From an uncultured Methanobrevibacter sp. (lineage in GTDB: Archaea > Methanobacteriota > Methanobacteria > Methanobacteriales > Methanobacteriaceae): 64,000 bases of DNA. How positions within the stretch are numbered: the stretch's first letter is position 1; the number at the start of each line of letters is the position of its first letter. The notes under the pieces are model-generated. The model was not told the origin of the DNA, did not search any database, and saw nothing but the letters and a program-made list of their open reading frames with translations. Both the position numbers and the translations under genes were made by a program. This document shows positions 18,382 through 27,146 of this stretch, piece by piece. The DNA is taken from the NCBI RefSeq assembly GCF_902784195.1, contig NZ_CACZTX010000006.1, positions 62,001-126,000 of the forward strand, in the 5' to 3' direction.

Positions 18382-19245
18382 TTAGATAGTTTCTAATTCA
18401 GTTTTAGTTGCTTCTTTGTAAATTGATCCATAAATCCTGCTTATTACAATGCTGACATATGGATTGATAAGCAATGAATTAAGAATCATGTTGATTAAAG
18501 CCATTACAAATGCTGAACCCACAATAATGCTGATAATTCCAGCAATAGCTCCAAATATAAAGCTAAAGAATACGGAAATGATCATAATTGCAATAACAGT
18601 GAAGAGTAAAATTCCTATGAATCTTCCCCATCCTAAATTTTTAATTAAAGCTAAAATCTCTTTAAATCTGAATGCTGCAGCAAGTTCATCCTTATCAACC
18701 ATATTGCATAATGCCATTACATTCACTAAAGAAACGAATATTGCAAATATGATAGCAATGAGCAATACAATTGCACCAATTGCATTTACAGAAGCGCCTA
18801 CAGATTCGTTTACAGTTAACATCAATCCAAGGAAGAAAAGGATCATAGGCAAAATGGAATAAGCCAAACCAACAACGAATGCACGAAGACCTTTCACTAA
18901 TAATCCTTTAATGTCACTGAACTCTGGAAGTTCAGATTTTCCTTCTATACCATATTTGATAACATCATAAATGTATCCTGAAGCGAATACCATCAATATA
19001 AAGGTTACAATCCATGACAAGACAATCAAAGCCATGTTGCTTGGAGGCATAGCTGATATTGCTGCTTGAACTGTATCAACAGGAGCCACATTCGCTAAAA
19101 TTCTCATATTGTCAAAGACCAAAAATTCCATTGCCATTGAGACAAGACTTGAAACAAGGAAGATGATACCTAAAATCAAAACCTTTTTTCCATCATTAAA
19201 AGGATATTTCAATCCTTCCTTAACTACATCAGTAATACTAGCCAT
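18382..19245 (-). CDS. DUF4013-type multi-pass membrane protein
   Basis: A 287-residue protein with about six membrane segments and a conserved loop after the second (YDVIKYGIEGKSELPEF, at about 90-106). That loop is shared in form with the protein at 19327 (VEGMINGNDPLPEFDNI). I place both in the DUF4013 family, which is expanded in Methanobacteriales and has no known function. GGTGAT three bases before the ATG supports the start. It is tightly coupled to the anchored secreted protein downstream, which suggests they act together at the membrane. Confidence 0.75.
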   Translation of the reverse strand: MASITDVVKEGLKYPFNDGKKVLILGIIFLVSSLVSMAMEFLVFDNMRILANVAPVDTVQAAISAMPPSNMALIVLSWIVTFILMVFASGYIYDVIKYGIEGKSELPEFSDIKGLLVKGLRAFVVGLAYSILPMILFFLGLMLTVNESVGASVNAIGAIVLLIAIIFAIFVSLVNVMALCNMVDKDELAAAFRFKEILALIKNLGWGRFIGILLFTVIAIMIISVFFSFIFGAIAGIISIIVGSAFVMALINMILNSLLINPYVSIVISRIYGSIYKEATKTELETI

Positions 19246-19326
19246 AAAATCACCAATTAAGAAAATAATAAAATATAACTTAAAAATTTTTATTTTAAAG
19301 ATTTTTATTTTAAAGCTTTTAATTAT

Positions 19327-20061
19327 TTAATGAAGATTGTATAATAAACCGCTTACTCTAGATTGCATTATCATGGTGTAAGGACCTACAATAAACAACA
19401 TTACAAGGTAAGCTATAAAAAATCCTGCAACGAATATTCCACCAGCAGCCATAGCAAATCCTAAAGTTCCGGTAAATATTCCGAAGAATCCGAATACGAA
19501 TAAGATCAAGAAGAAAACAACCGCAAAAATTGCTGAACAAATTATAACTAAACCAATGTAAGCCCCTAAACTTCTTGTAACGCCAACAGATTTTATGATT
19601 TCAATTATTTCCTTATAATTAAATGCTTTAGATAATGAATCTCCATTATTTGCCATGTGTGCTACTCCAAACATGCTCATTACATAAGCAAATAAGATTA
19701 ACACAACAGTAATGACAGTGCCGATAGCCATTAATGCAGATTCACCATATCCTCCGATTGAACTGGATATCACTGCAAACAGGAAGAATATTATAAATGG
19801 AACTAGCACATAAATCAGATAGACCAGAACAACCTTTATACCATCTACAAACATGTCAATGATGTTATCAAATTCTGGCAATGGATCATTACCATTAATC
19901 ATACCTTCTACAGAGATTTTGGTTACTCTGTAGGAATAACCGTAAATCAAGAAAATTGGAAGCAAAAGGAAACTTAAAAAGTAAGTTACTCCCAATACCA
20001 ATAAAGTCTTTAAGTCTTTAGCAGAATACTCTAAAGAATCCTTATAAATATCTAATATCAT
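19327..20061 (-). CDS. DUF4013-type multi-pass membrane protein (second copy)
   Basis: A paralogue of the preceding gene with about six membrane segments and the same loop motif (SVEGMINGNDPLPEF). AGGGGT with a six-base spacer favours the ATG at 20061 (244 residues) over the TTG at 20079. A copy of the ATGTAAC motif (20081-20087) lies in its short upstream region. That motif is repeated before the XRE regulator gene upstream, so both genes may be controlled by that regulator. The function is unknown. Confidence 0.75.
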   Translation of the reverse strand: MILDIYKDSLEYSAKDLKTLLVLGVTYFLSFLLLPIFLIYGYSYRVTKISVEGMINGNDPLPEFDNIIDMFVDGIKVVLVYLIYVLVPFIIFFLFAVISSSIGGYGESALMAIGTVITVVLILFAYVMSMFGVAHMANNGDSLSKAFNYKEIIEIIKSVGVTRSLGAYIGLVIICSAIFAVVFFLILFVFGFFGIFTGTLGFAMAAGGIFVAGFFIAYLVMLFIVGPYTMIMQSRVSGLLYNLH

Positions 20062-20124
20062 TTTTTTACCCCTAAACAATATGTAACAAATAAATTTAAA
20101 TCAAAGCATCAAACTTTGATATAT

Positions 20125-20367
20125 TTAATTTTTAAAGTCGCCATCACTAAATTTAAAAATATCCTCTATGCTTAAATAGGAATCCTTATCTTCACCATAA
20201 GTGGCTTCATTCAAGATTCTTGTTATTTTATATGCTAAAAGCAAAGATGGATTATACCGTCCGTTTTCTAAGGCATTGATTGTTTGACGAGTAACACCAA
20301 CAGATTCCGCTAAATCTTGCTGACTTAACTTAATCTCCTGCCTCAAATATCTTATAATTGTTTTCAT
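20125..20367 (-). CDS. Small XRE-family transcriptional regulator
   Basis: An 80-residue helix-turn-helix protein: [29 protein letters not shown] is the cro/CI-type HTH (about residues 13-41). The family is the compact one often encoded beside small membrane-protein genes. ATG at 20367 with GTGATC just upstream is preferred; an upstream in-frame ATG at 20430 would add 21 hydrophobic residues that do not fit the family. Its promoter region (20411-20508) holds an array of ATGTAA sites, including two identical 20-bp inverted repeats, which suggests autoregulation. It is likely co-regulated with the DUF4013 gene next to it. Confidence 0.85.
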   Translation of the reverse strand: MKTIIRYLRQEIKLSQQDLAESVGVTRQTINALENGRYNPSLLLAYKITRILNEATYGEDKDSYLSIEDIFKFSDGDFKN

Positions 20368-20410
20368 ATGATCACTTAAACAATAGCCGATTAAATATAG
20401 AAATATAAAC

Positions 20411-20508
20411 ATGTAACAAATACATTCCAAATGTAATAAATAAATTCCAAATGTAAAAATTATATTACATTTCTATATGTAAAAATTATATTACATCCTA
20501 TATAAATG
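20411..20508 (-). promoter_or_regulatory. Promoter and ATGTAA operator array of the XRE regulator
   Basis: TATA box TTTATATA on the minus strand (20499-20506). Two identical 20-bp sites (20451-20470 and 20477-20496) each have ATGTAA and TTACAT arms, 26 bp apart and covering the expected TATA to start region. Further direct copies follow: ATTCCAAATGTAA at 20424-20436 and 20444-20456, and ATGTAAC at 20411. The array is dense enough to be a cooperative operator. Confidence 0.7.
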
Positions 20509-20604
20509 TTTCTATAAAAATAGCCAAATTTAAAGATTTAAAAAAAAAGTTAAAAAAAGTAAAAAAAGTCAATGAATTAATGCAAAAACATATAAAAAAA
20601 CAAT

Positions 20605-21405
20605 TTAAGCCCTTAATCGCTTAATCTCTTCAAAGATATAGACTATTATCAAAAGCCCTGCAATTACGGAAACTATTCCTGTAATAGGTGCAACTGGCAT
20701 TTGGAACAGGAATGCATCTGCATTAACAGCTTCAAGAATAACCGCTACAAGATTATTTAAGAAGTGGATTGACATTGTCATGAGGATGTTATCTGTTTTC
20801 AGATAGATTATGCACATACAGATTCCAAATACAAATGCACTGGTTATTCCACCGAATTCATGTCCAATAGCAAAGAGGGCTGAAGATATGACCATAGCAG
20901 CTATTATGCCAGTTCTTATTTTCAATCTGTTGAATAGAACTCCTCTAAAGAACAATTCTTCAAGAATAGGCGCCAATATGACTGAAGAAATCACTTCCAA
21001 AATGAAAGATAATGGGTCAAGAGCATTTGGAGTGAAATCCAACAAGGGCTCCATATCAGGATATACTGAACCGTAAAGTATGTCAAAATTTGCAAAGAAT
21101 GCCACTATCAGGAATACAAATAAAAGATTTATTAGGAATATATAGAATATCTCTCTACGATTATCCCTTTCAAAAAGCTTTGAAAAGTCATCACTTAAGC
21201 CATGAGTGCCTCTTAAGGCCCAAATGAAGAACAAGAGAACAAAAATGAAAAGAGGCATGATCATTAAATTATCATTTTTCCCTAATGAAGGAAATATTCC
21301 AATTAGAACTACATTTAAGATAAATCCTATTGCAATAGCTAAAACTGCCTCCCTTAACCTGATTGTTCTAAGCCTTACATTAAAGTCAGTAACATTAAAG
21401 TCCAT
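20605..21405 (-). CDS. CPBP family intramembrane glutamic protease (second)
   Basis: The 266-residue product has about eight membrane segments and the full CPBP motif set: EELFFRGVLFNRL, then GHEFGG, then HFLNNL. AGGTG six bases before the ATG at 21405 fixes the start. The first 25 residues (MDFNVTDFNVRLRTIRL) match the neighbour at 21501 (MDFSVKDFNVRLRTIKL), so the two are tandem duplicates. The substrate is unknown. It may process or protect against membrane peptides, or act on the secreted and membrane proteins of this island. Confidence 0.85.
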   Translation of the reverse strand: MDFNVTDFNVRLRTIRLREAVLAIAIGFILNVVLIGIFPSLGKNDNLMIMPLFIFVLLFFIWALRGTHGLSDDFSKLFERDNRREIFYIFLINLLFVFLIVAFFANFDILYGSVYPDMEPLLDFTPNALDPLSFILEVISSVILAPILEELFFRGVLFNRLKIRTGIIAAMVISSALFAIGHEFGGITSAFVFGICMCIIYLKTDNILMTMSIHFLNNLVAVILEAVNADAFLFQMPVAPITGIVSVIAGLLIIVYIFEEIKRLRA

Positions 21406-21500
21406 TTTATGCACCTAAGATTTAAAAATCATTTTGAATAAGTGTTTTAATATTACATACTACCCTTAATAAACTTTTTCCATTAATTTTAAATATGCTC

Positions 21501-22307
21501 TTATTTCATCTTATAAGTGAAATAAATAATATAAACTGGAATAAATATCAATGATGAAATAAGGAGCAAACCCATTAATGAACTGAATTCTCCACCTAAA
21601 ATCAAATATTGCAATGGAGTGTACACAAGGAGATATGATAAAAGATTATATGCAGAATGCACAACCATATTCAACAGTAAATTGTCTGTTCTTGAATACA
21701 GAATGCATAGGGTCATTCCCATTATGCAAGTATAGATAATATGTGAAAAATGATCAGGATAATTGAAATGGCATAATCCAAAAATGACTGATGAAACAAC
21801 TAAACCAAAGACAAACCCTTTTCTGATTTTTAATCTGTTGAATAAAACTCCCCTAAAGAACAATTCTTCAGATATTGGTGCAATGATAATTGCTGAAAAC
21901 ATCTCAAAAATGAAAATCAATGGATCATTTGTTCCAGTAACCACATCCAATAAAGGCAGGGAAATTGAATTGACCATATTTAAAAGGGAATCCAAAGGGA
22001 AGAACATAGTTTGAATGAAAATTGCCACAAACATGTTTGAAATGGCTAAAATCAAAACCCTTATAATGCTACTTGCTTTAAACAAGTCATTGACATCCTT
22101 ATTGAATCCTGTAGTGCCATATGTGGCAATCAAAAAGAATACCATCATAAAGCAGAAGAAAAGGATGTATTCTAACTCTCCAGAAGAAATATTGAAATAT
22201 CCCTCAACAAATAAAGTTAAGAAAAAAGAAATAACTATTGCAATGATTATTTCCCAAAGCTTAATTGTTCTAAGTCTCACATTGAAATCTTTAACACTGA
22301 AATCCAT
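21501..22307 (-). CDS. CPBP family intramembrane glutamic protease (third)
   Basis: Tandem duplicate of the preceding gene, 268 residues, with EELFFRGVLFNRL and a His-containing CHFNYPDHFSH in the second motif, where the neighbour has GHEFGG. The third motif has drifted (HSAYNLL instead of HFLNNL). GGGTGAT before the ATG at 22307 supports that start. The altered second and third motifs may mean a changed substrate or weaker catalysis. Confidence 0.85.
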   Translation of the reverse strand: MDFSVKDFNVRLRTIKLWEIIIAIVISFFLTLFVEGYFNISSGELEYILFFCFMMVFFLIATYGTTGFNKDVNDLFKASSIIRVLILAISNMFVAIFIQTMFFPLDSLLNMVNSISLPLLDVVTGTNDPLIFIFEMFSAIIIAPISEELFFRGVLFNRLKIRKGFVFGLVVSSVIFGLCHFNYPDHFSHIIYTCIMGMTLCILYSRTDNLLLNMVVHSAYNLLSYLLVYTPLQYLILGGEFSSLMGLLLISSLIFIPVYIIYFTYKMK

Positions 22308-22656
22308 ACATATCACCCAATAAAGAAATAATTATCTTTTATTATTTATTTTATTAATTATTATTTTTAAGAATATTATTAACTTTCTAAATAATAATTT
22401 ATTATAGTTATTAATAAATCTTTATAAATAATGAAAAATAATATGAAAAAAATAATATGAAAAAATAATATGAAAAAATAATATGAAAAAATAATATGAA
22501 AATCAATAAAATATATTTAATCAAAAATTCAAAAATAGATATGTATTTTAAAAAAATATAATATTTTATTTAAAAATTTATATTTAATTTAAAAACTATA
22601 TTAATTTAAAAAAATTATATTTAATCAAAATTATCTACAATCAAAGGAGAGTTTAA
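22308..22656. other. AT-rich intergenic region with a 13-bp tandem repeat
   Basis: About 350 bp between divergent CPBP and purB genes. It includes roughly five and a half copies of a 13-bp unit built on AATATGAAAAA (22431-22503). The remainder is A+T-rich and holds the purB promoter; TATA boxes cannot be separated from background. Confidence 0.5.
22431..22503 (+). repeat. 13-bp tandem repeat upstream of purB
   Basis: The unit ATAATATGAAAAA recurs about every 13 bp from 22437, with one copy carrying an extra A. This is a simple-sequence array and may vary in copy number. It lies 155-225 bp before the purB start. Confidence 0.75.
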
Positions 22657-24006
22657 ATGGCAATACATCCAATAGAATTTAGATATGGAACTCCAGAAAT
22701 GAAAAGAATCTGGGAACAGGAAAACAAGCAGCAAAGAATGTTAGATATTGAATCTGCATTGGCTCAAGCTGAAGGAGAGCTTGGAATCATTCCAAAGGAA
22801 TTTGCAGATGAGATTAAGGCAAAGGCAAATACCAAATTTGTTACTGTAGAACGTGTAAGTGAAATTGAAGCTGAAACCAAACACGATATCGCTTCCCTTT
22901 CAAAAGGATTAAGTGAAGTATGTGAAGGAGAAGCAGGAGAATATGTTCATTTCGGAGCAACCTCCAATGATATTGTAGACAGTTCAAACTCATTGCTTTT
23001 AAAGGATTCCATTGAAGTATTGGAAGAAAAAATCGAAAGATTAACTAAAATAATCCTCAAGTTAGCTGAAGAGAACAAAATGAAAGTCTGCATTGGCCGT
23101 ACCCATGGTCAACATGCACTTCCAACAACTTATGGTATGAAATTTGCAATCTGGGCAGATGAATTGCATAGGCAATATGACAGATTATTGCATGCTAAGG
23201 AAAATGTCTGTCTTGGTATGATGGACGGTGCTGTAGGAACCACCGCAGCTCTTGGAACCCAAGGTTGGGAAGTTCATAAGAAAGTATCTGAAATTCTTGG
23301 ATTAAAACCTGCTCCAATCACTAACCAAGTATTGCAAAGAGACAACCATGTTGAATTTGTAGCAACCCTTGCAAACATAGCAACTACCTTAAGCAAAATA
23401 GCTCTTGAGGTTAGAAACTTGCAAAGAACTGAAATTCAAGAATTAGGAGAATTTTTCGACCCTGAAAAACAAGTTGGAAGCAGTACCATGCCACATAAGA
23501 TGAATCCAATTACTGCAGAACGTATTTGTGGTGTTGCAAGAATCATAAAATCATATGTAAATGCTGCAATGGAAAACAATCCATTATGGCACGAAAGGGA
23601 CTTGACCAACTCTTCCTGTGAAAGAATCATGTTCCCTGAGGCTTGTATTCTTACTGATTACATTCTCAACTTAACAATCAAACTCATGAACAATCTCATA
23701 TTCTATGATGAAAACATTGAAAGAAACCTTAATTTCACAAACGGATTGATCATGGCAGAAAGATTGATGGCAGAACTTACCAGAGCAGGAATGGGTAAAC
23801 AGACCGCTTATGGAGTAGCAAGAAAGAACGCTATCAAAGCAAACAAGGAAAAATTGCTACTTGCAGACCTAATCCTTGAAGACCCTGATGCAAGTCAATT
23901 CTTAACAAAAGAAGACGTTGAAAGAATCATGGATCCTCATACATACATTGGTTCTGCACCAATAATCGTTGATGAGATTCTAGAATCATCAAAAGACTGG
24001 TTTTAA
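22657..24006 (+). CDS. purB: Adenylosuccinate lyase
   Basis: Cleaves adenylosuccinate to AMP, and SAICAR to AICAR, both with fumarate release, in purine synthesis. The 449-residue protein of the fumarase/aspartase superfamily shows the HFGATSNDIVDS and GRTHGQHALPT motifs with catalytic His residues and the signature GSSTMPHKMNP at about residue 273 (mobile Ser loop). AAGGAG upstream of the ATG supports the start. It is monocistronic and intact. Confidence 0.96.
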   Translation: MAIHPIEFRYGTPEMKRIWEQENKQQRMLDIESALAQAEGELGIIPKEFADEIKAKANTKFVTVERVSEIEAETKHDIASLSKGLSEVCEGEAGEYVHFGATSNDIVDSSNSLLLKDSIEVLEEKIERLTKIILKLAEENKMKVCIGRTHGQHALPTTYGMKFAIWADELHRQYDRLLHAKENVCLGMMDGAVGTTAALGTQGWEVHKKVSEILGLKPAPITNQVLQRDNHVEFVATLANIATTLSKIALEVRNLQRTEIQELGEFFDPEKQVGSSTMPHKMNPITAERICGVARIIKSYVNAAMENNPLWHERDLTNSSCERIMFPEACILTDYILNLTIKLMNNLIFYDENIERNLNFTNGLIMAERLMAELTRAGMGKQTAYGVARKNAIKANKEKLLLADLILEDPDASQFLTKEDVERIMDPHTYIGSAPIIVDEILESSKDWF

Positions 24007-24148
24007 ATAACCAGTTACTTTTTTCTTTTTTTACTATTTTTAGCTATTTTTATACTCTTTTTCTAATTTTTTAAAGTCTTATAATGGTTTTATAAACGAA
24101 TATTAATTTTAATTAACTATTTTTATAAGTAAATTTAAACTATTAAAT

Positions 24149-24622
24149 ATGTTTAGAGAAATGAGAAGAAAGAAACAGGCTTTAAGTGAAGAAGAGTGCA
24201 TTGATATTTTAATTAAAGAACCACGTGGTGTCTTAGCCGTGCTTGGAGATAACGATTATCCTTATGCAGTACCATTAAGTCATGTTTATGTGGATGGGAA
24301 AATATATTTCCATGGGACTGTAAAGGAAAGCCATAAAAGAGATGCTATTGAAAAGCATGAAAAGGTATCCTATTGCGTGATGAATAAAGGTATAAAAGCA
24401 GCAGATGACTGGTGGTACACATTCAAAAGCGTTATTGTCTTTGGCAGAATGAAAACAATTAAGGACAGGGATACAAAAATAGAAAAATTGACTCATTTAG
24501 GAAACAAGTTCTTCCCAACTGAAGAAGAGACCAAGTCAGAAATAGATAATCTTTTGGATGTAACAGAACTTTATGAAATCACAATAGAGCATATGAGTGG
24601 GAAGATAGTTGAGGAAAAATAA
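24149..24622 (+). CDS. Pyridoxamine 5'-phosphate oxidase-like flavin protein (Nim family)
   Basis: The 157-residue split-barrel flavoprotein has GVLAVLGDNDYPYAVPLSHVY (about 29-49) followed by IYFHGTVKESHKRDAI, the pattern of NimA/NimC-type proteins that bind FMN or F420. Members reduce nitro compounds or act as general flavin-linked reductases. The start is the first ATG, about 25 bp after a TATA-like TTTTTATAAG, so the mRNA may be leaderless. The gene converges with the TcdA-like gene six bases downstream. Confidence 0.8.
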   Translation: MFREMRRKKQALSEEECIDILIKEPRGVLAVLGDNDYPYAVPLSHVYVDGKIYFHGTVKESHKRDAIEKHEKVSYCVMNKGIKAADDWWYTFKSVIVFGRMKTIKDRDTKIEKLTHLGNKFFPTEEETKSEIDNLLDVTELYEITIEHMSGKIVEEK

Positions 24623-24627
24623 TTAAA

Positions 24628-25341
24628 TCATCTGACGGCAATATCCTTTATTACCTCACCAGCAATCATTAATCCCGCTACAGGAGGCATGAAGGAAACA
24701 CTGCCCTTGACCTTATGCTTCTTTTCATTTTGATTTATTTCACACTCATTTGTGTTTATAGGATGTTCCTTTGAATACAAGACCTTTAACTTCTTTATAT
24801 TTCTCTTTTTTAAATCTTTTTTCATTATTCTGGCAAGCGGACAATAGGAAGTCTTATAAATATCATCTATTTCAAAACTTGTAGGATCCAACTTGTTTCC
24901 AGTACCCATACAGGACATTACTGGCACCCCAATTTCCTTGGATTTGCATATGATTGCAATCTTAGCCATTATAGTGTCCACACAATCAACGACATATGAC
25001 AAATCCTCTGTAATGATGTCGGATTCTGAATCAGCAAGGTAGAATTCATTATAAATTTCAATATTGGCTTCAGGATTGATATCCAAGATTCTCTCTTTCA
25101 TGACATCAACCTTATTTCTGCCGATTGTTTTAGTTGTGGCTATTAGCTGCCTATTGATATTGCTCTCATCAACCTTATCGAAATCCACCAGCACAAAATT
25201 GCCTATTCCGCTTCTTGCAAGTCCTTCGCAAACAAAGGAACCGACACCACCAAGCCCAAAAACAGCAACTTTGGCATTCTTTAGTTTTTCCATTCCCTCA
25301 TTTCCAATTAACATTTCTGTTCTTGAAAACTTCTCATCCAT
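24628..25341 (-). CDS. ThiF/E1-like adenylating enzyme, TcdA (YgdL) type
   Basis: A 237-residue protein with an ATP-binding Rossmann motif GLGGVGSF (29-36), the family's DFDKVDESNINRQ, VVDCVDT and the C-terminal KGSVSFMPPVAGL. The order and spacing fit TcdA, which dehydrates threonylcarbamoyladenosine in tRNA to its cyclic form. Related ThiF/MoeB enzymes adenylate sulfur-carrier proteins and cannot be excluded, but they usually have two CXXC zinc pairs that are missing here. Convergent with the Nim-like gene. Confidence 0.8.
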   Translation of the reverse strand: MDEKFSRTEMLIGNEGMEKLKNAKVAVFGLGGVGSFVCEGLARSGIGNFVLVDFDKVDESNINRQLIATTKTIGRNKVDVMKERILDINPEANIEIYNEFYLADSESDIITEDLSYVVDCVDTIMAKIAIICKSKEIGVPVMSCMGTGNKLDPTSFEIDDIYKTSYCPLARIMKKDLKKRNIKKLKVLYSKEHPINTNECEINQNEKKHKVKGSVSFMPPVAGLMIAGEVIKDIAVR

Positions 25342-25482
25342 CTATGCTCACCAAAAATTTAATTTAATTCAATTGATTATATAATAATTGAGGTTAAAAG
25401 AATAAAAACTTAATGCAATAATTTTCTAATCAACAGAAATTTCTAATCAACAGAAAAAATAATCTCTTATGTGAGGAATTTG

Positions 25483-26232
25483 ATGATTATCGATACACAT
25501 TGCCATATTTACAATAGTGAAATGGAAAATGCAGAGGAAATAATAAAAGAGGCTCAAAAGAACAATATAACCTTAATATTGAATGGAACTGACCCAAAAA
25601 GCAATGAAGAAGTATTGAAATTGTCAGAAGACTATGAGAATGTCTATGCTGCTTTAGGTTACTTTTACACTCTTGCAAATGAAATCACAGATGAAGACAT
25701 TGCGATATTGGATAATCAACTAAAAAAGGATAAGGTCATCGCAGTGGGAGAAATAGGATTAGATTATTACAAAGGAAAAGAAAATAAGGAAAAGCAAATT
25801 GAGCTCTTTGAAAAAATGCTTGCCTTAGCCGAAAAACATGAGCTTCCAGCAATAGTCCATTCCAGAAAGGCAATGCAGGACACTTATGACATCTTGAAAA
25901 AGCACAGCGTAGTGGGATCCATGCATTCCTATCAAGGTTCAGGAGAAATGGCTGAGGAATTCATCAAATTAGGTTTCTATATAGGAGTGGGTGGAACAAT
26001 CACTCACAAAAACAACAAGAAAGCAAGAAAAATGCTGAATAAGATAGGCATTGACCAGGTGCTTCTTGAAACAGATTCCCCATATTTACCTCCAGAAGAA
26101 AAAAGAGGGGAAATGAATACACCACTGAACATAAAATACATCATAAGAAAAATAGCTGAAGAATTGGATATTGAAGAGTCTGAAGTTATTGAAATAACTG
26201 CAAAAAATGCTAAAAGATTGTTTAAGATATGA
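25483..26232 (+). CDS. TatD family metal-dependent hydrolase
   Basis: TIM-barrel hydrolase with the N-terminal metal motif DTHCHIYN, then GEIGLDYY with a metal-binding Glu, IVHSRKA, SMHSYQGS and LLETDSPYLP with the catalytic Asp. All core ligands are present. Family members are 3'-5' DNA exonucleases or deoxyribonucleases. GTGAGG lies seven bases before the ATG at 25483 and acts as ribosome binding site; the GTG at 25471 within it is a weaker start. The length of 249 residues is normal. Confidence 0.9.
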   Translation: MIIDTHCHIYNSEMENAEEIIKEAQKNNITLILNGTDPKSNEEVLKLSEDYENVYAALGYFYTLANEITDEDIAILDNQLKKDKVIAVGEIGLDYYKGKENKEKQIELFEKMLALAEKHELPAIVHSRKAMQDTYDILKKHSVVGSMHSYQGSGEMAEEFIKLGFYIGVGGTITHKNNKKARKMLNKIGIDQVLLETDSPYLPPEEKRGEMNTPLNIKYIIRKIAEELDIEESEVIEITAKNAKRLFKI

Positions 26233-26267
26233 AGAAATATTTTCAATACTCATGCATGCCCTAAAAC

Positions 26268-26894
26268 TCATTGTTCCAATGCCTTTTTTGTAATTCTGAT
26301 TGCTCCAGCACTATGAATTCGAACAATTCTGTTTTCATCATTTTCAGCAAAATATTCTAGCTTTTTCAAGTAATGCTTTACACAATTTGGTCTTGTTTTT
26401 CCAATCACTCTAAACATTTCAGGAGCTTCTATCCTAACCTTATCTTCAGAATCTGAAATCATTTCATAAAAGATATCCAATTTATCGCAAAATAAGTCTG
26501 GATTGCTTGTAGCTATATTTTCACAAGCCCAAATGAATGCATGTCTAACATTAAATGATTCATCATCTTTCAATTTCATCAATTTGTCCATATAAACGAT
26601 TACTAAATCATTATCCGCCCTGCCTATTCTTCCAATTGCATTAGCAGACCTTTCTCTCAATTTAGGATCATTATCCTCTAAGTAACTTGCAATATCCTTA
26701 ACATGACATTCTATTTCTTCCGGATACTTCAAACCCATTTCACCAAGAAGCCATAACACCTTTGCTTTGACATCTGCAGAATAATCATAATTCAACTTAA
26801 GCGCAACATCATCGATATTTGCTTTCCAATTTTCCTTATCCTTTGTTAATTCTCTCAATTCATTTAGTATTTCAATATCTGCATTAGTTGACAT
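26268..26894 (-). CDS. HEAT-repeat protein
   Basis: The 208-residue, all-helical protein has repeated units of about 35-40 residues (VKAKVLWLLGEMGLK, LRERSANAIGRIGR, VRHAFIWACENIA, VRIEAPEMFRVIG, VRIHSAGAIRIT), giving about five HEAT repeats. This is a protein-binding scaffold with no catalytic residues. Some HEAT proteins are phycobilin-lyase-like or alkylation-repair relatives, but the partner here cannot be told. It is divergent from the TetR-GNAT gene, so the operators between them may affect both. A perfect 18-bp palindrome lies at 26938-26955, close to its start. Confidence 0.8.
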   Translation of the reverse strand: MSTNADIEILNELRELTKDKENWKANIDDVALKLNYDYSADVKAKVLWLLGEMGLKYPEEIECHVKDIASYLEDNDPKLRERSANAIGRIGRADNDLVIVYMDKLMKLKDDESFNVRHAFIWACENIATSNPDLFCDKLDIFYEMISDSEDKVRIEAPEMFRVIGKTRPNCVKHYLKKLEYFAENDENRIVRIHSAGAIRITKKALEQ

Positions 26895-26937
26895 TTTATT
26901 ATTTTCCTTATTTTGGATAATAAACTTCTCTAAAAGA

Positions 26938-26955
26938 AGATATTTAAAAATATCT
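26938..26955. promoter_or_regulatory. 18-bp palindrome upstream of the HEAT-repeat gene
   Basis: AGATATTT and AAATATCT arms flank a central AA. It sits 44 bp before the HEAT-repeat start, where a promoter-proximal operator would be. The high A+T content makes chance likely. Confidence 0.3.
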
Positions 26956-27030
26956 ATTTTCTAATATTTAAAAAAAATATCATATCTAAAAAAAAATATT
27001 AATTCTGAAAATAAAAATATCTAAAAATTT

Positions 27031-27100
27031 ACTAACAATCGTTAGTTTTATATATCAATGCCAATATAATAAAATATGAATTTAACTAACAAGTGTTAGT
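27031..27100. promoter_or_regulatory. Paired operators for the TetR-GNAT regulator
   Basis: Two 16-bp inverted repeats, ACTAACAATCGTTAGT (27031-27046) and ACTAACAAGTGTTAGT (27085-27100), share ACTAAC-N4-GTTAGT. They lie 54 bp apart, close to five helical turns. Such palindromes are typical TetR sites, and they lie 47-116 bp before the regulator start, flanking the likely promoter. The second has 7-bp arms. Confidence 0.75.
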
Positions 27101-27146
27101 TTAAATAATTTTACTTTAATACTATTAAAATATTTAAAATGATAAA

